DNA from: an uncultured Lactobacillus sp.
GTDB lineage: Bacteria > Bacillota > Bacilli > Lactobacillales > Lactobacillaceae
Direction of reading: 5' to 3'
Assembly: GCF_948948975.1 (NCBI RefSeq)
Contig: NZ_CARBVX010000035.1
Location: 1 to 6,965, forward strand
Length of the DNA stretch: 6,965 bases
Shown: positions 5,969 through 6,965 of the stretch, in pieces
How positions within the stretch are numbered: position 1 is the stretch's first letter
How the letters are laid out: every line of letters begins with the position of its first letter
Translations under genes and position numbers: made by a program
Notes under the pieces: model-generated
Told to the model about the DNA's origin: nothing
The model's database searches: none
What the model saw: only the letters and a program-made list of their open reading frames with translations

Positions 5969-6034
5969 GAGCTAAAGTATGTTAATTTTTGCACTAATGG
6001 GTTAAACTAGTGATGTGTTAAAAATTTAGGAGGT
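5967..6034 (+). promoter_or_regulatory. fba upstream region: probable promoter and consensus ribosome binding site
   Basis: A perfect AGGAGGT at 6028-6034 lies 9 bases before ATG 6044, which explains efficient translation. The promoter is not clear: TTGCAC at 5989-5994 and TTGAGC at 5967-5972 are -35-like, but neither has a convincing -10 at 16-18 bases. TAAACT (6003-6008) and TATGTT (5978-5983) are the closest -10-like hexamers. An independent promoter is expected for a glycolytic gene but its exact position is unresolved. Confidence 0.4.
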
Positions 6035-6043
6035 ATTTTTTTA

Positions 6044-6961
6044 ATGGCTTATTTAGTAAATGGTAATGACATTTTCAAAGCTGCTCGTGAAAACCACTAC
6101 GCTGTAGGTGCATACAACACTAACAACCTTGAATGGACTCGCGCACTTTTAAGAGGTGCTAAGGAAACTAGAACTCCTTTATTGATTCAAGTTTCTACTG
6201 GTGCTGCTAAGTACATGGGTGGTTACAAGACTGTTAAGGACTTAGTTCTTAACGAAATGGACAACATGGATATCGATGTTCCAGTTATTTTAAACTTGGA
6301 CCACGGTGACTTTGAATCAGCTAAGGAATGTATTGCACTTGGTTACTCATCAGTTATGTTTGATGGTCACAACTTACCAACTGACGAAAACTTAGCAAAG
6401 ACTAAGGAGATCGTTAAGTTAGCTCACGAAAGAGGTATCTCTGTTGAAGCTGAAATCGGTAAGATTGGTGAAAACCAAGGTGCCGATGGTGGTGAATTAG
6501 CATCAGTTGAAGACGCTAAGACTTTCGTTGCTGCTGGTGTTGACAAGCTTGCTTGTGGTATTGGTAACATCCACGGTGTTTACCCAGAAGGTTGGACTGG
6601 CTTAAACTTCGATCGTTTGAAGGAAATTGCAGAAGCAGTTCCAAACGAACCACTTGTTCTTCACGGTGGTTCAGGAATTCCTCAAGATCAAATCGAAAAG
6701 GCAATTCAATTAGGTATTGCTAAGATTAACATCAACACTGAATTCCAATTAGCATTCCAAGCTGCAACTCGTAAGTACATCGAAGACAAGATGGACTTGG
6801 ACAAGGGCAACAAGGGTTACGATCCACGTAAGCTTTTGAGAGCTGGTACTGACGCAATTACTGATTCTATGAAAGAAATGATTTCATGGATGGGTACTGC
6901 ACCAATCGACTCAAAGGAATCATCAGTTCAATTTGATGAAGCTTCATTAAACGAAGAATAA
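6044..6961 (+). CDS. fba: Class II fructose-bisphosphate aldolase
   Basis: This zinc-dependent TIM-barrel enzyme cleaves fructose 1,6-bisphosphate to dihydroxyacetone phosphate and glyceraldehyde 3-phosphate in glycolysis, in the cytoplasm. The 305 residues are the complete length for the short class II (FbaA/GatY-like) aldolases. Visible motifs: LNLDHGD (83-89), with Asp86 as catalytic acid and His87 as zinc ligand; SVMFDGHNLP (103-112); VEAEIGKIGENQG (134-146); GIGNIHGVYPEG (172-183), with zinc ligand His178; VLHGGSGIP (205-213), with zinc ligand His207; and the phosphate-binding KININTEFQLAF (228-239). The ATG has a consensus Shine-Dalgarno. Codon use is strongly selected: 17 of 19 Asn codons are AAC, unlike the AAT-rich neighbours, as expected for an abundant glycolytic protein. 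The stop lies 4 bases before the window ends, so any terminator is outside. Confidence 0.97.
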   Translation: MAYLVNGNDIFKAARENHYAVGAYNTNNLEWTRALLRGAKETRTPLLIQVSTGAAKYMGGYKTVKDLVLNEMDNMDIDVPVILNLDHGDFESAKECIALGYSSVMFDGHNLPTDENLAKTKEIVKLAHERGISVEAEIGKIGENQGADGGELASVEDAKTFVAAGVDKLACGIGNIHGVYPEGWTGLNFDRLKEIAEAVPNEPLVLHGGSGIPQDQIEKAIQLGIAKININTEFQLAFQAATRKYIEDKMDLDKGNKGYDPRKLLRAGTDAITDSMKEMISWMGTAPIDSKESSVQFDEASLNEE

Positions 6962-6965
6962 TCAA

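Noticed and set aside
6516..6704. Open frame of 62 codons on the - strand
   Set aside because: It is antisense to fba and explained by that gene's biased codon use.
1..6965. CRISPR arrays, IS elements, phage genes, tRNA or rRNA genes
   Set aside because: I saw no repeat-spacer pattern, transposase motifs, terminal inverted repeats, or cloverleaf/rRNA signatures; the genes read as ordinary chromosomal content.

Overview
This window looks like a piece of a low-GC Gram-positive chromosome, most likely a Lactobacillus of the gasseri/johnsonii/acidophilus type. The reasons are the AT-rich composition, strong AGGAGG-type ribosome binding sites, frequent TTG/GTG starts, a T-box leader in front of an aminoacyl-tRNA synthetase gene, a monocistronic class II fructose-bisphosphate aldolase, and a DUF2974 (Mbeg1-like) lipase-fold protein. 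The genus is inferred from gene content and style, not from a database match. All six genes lie on the + strand.

Layout. (1) 137-1273 encodes a lipase-like serine hydrolase of the DUF2974 family, preceded by a possible promoter and starting at TTG. (2) 1361-2107 encodes a very acidic soluble protein I do not recognise, also starting at TTG; it is closed by an excellent intrinsic terminator at 2111-2139. (3) 2152-2997 encodes the ADP-dependent NAD(P)H-hydrate dehydratase (nnrD), starting only 12 bases after the terminator T-tract. (4) 3050-3976 (or from TTG 3023) encodes a membrane-anchored S11 D-alanyl-D-alanine carboxypeptidase, probably cotranscribed with nnrD. (5) 4003-4255 is a promoter followed by a complete T-box riboswitch with a terminator/antiterminator switch, controlling argS (4256-5932). 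(6) 6044-6961 encodes fructose-bisphosphate aldolase with its own leader and a highly biased codon set; the window ends four bases after its stop.

The genes do not form one pathway. They cover metabolite repair (nnrD), cell-wall trimming (S11 carboxypeptidase), translation (argS) and glycolysis (fba), plus two less understood proteins. The best-supported regulatory element is the argS T-box, for which I can trace stem I, the specifier loop, stem III, the 7-nt UGGUACC bulge, the antiterminator and the terminator. I see no phage genes, IS elements, CRISPR arrays, tRNA or rRNA genes, and no convincing undescribed multi-gene system. The points most worth a second look are the unusual spacing of the specifier loop in the T-box, the terminator placed directly in front of nnrD, and the orphan acidic protein next to the DUF2974 hydrolase.
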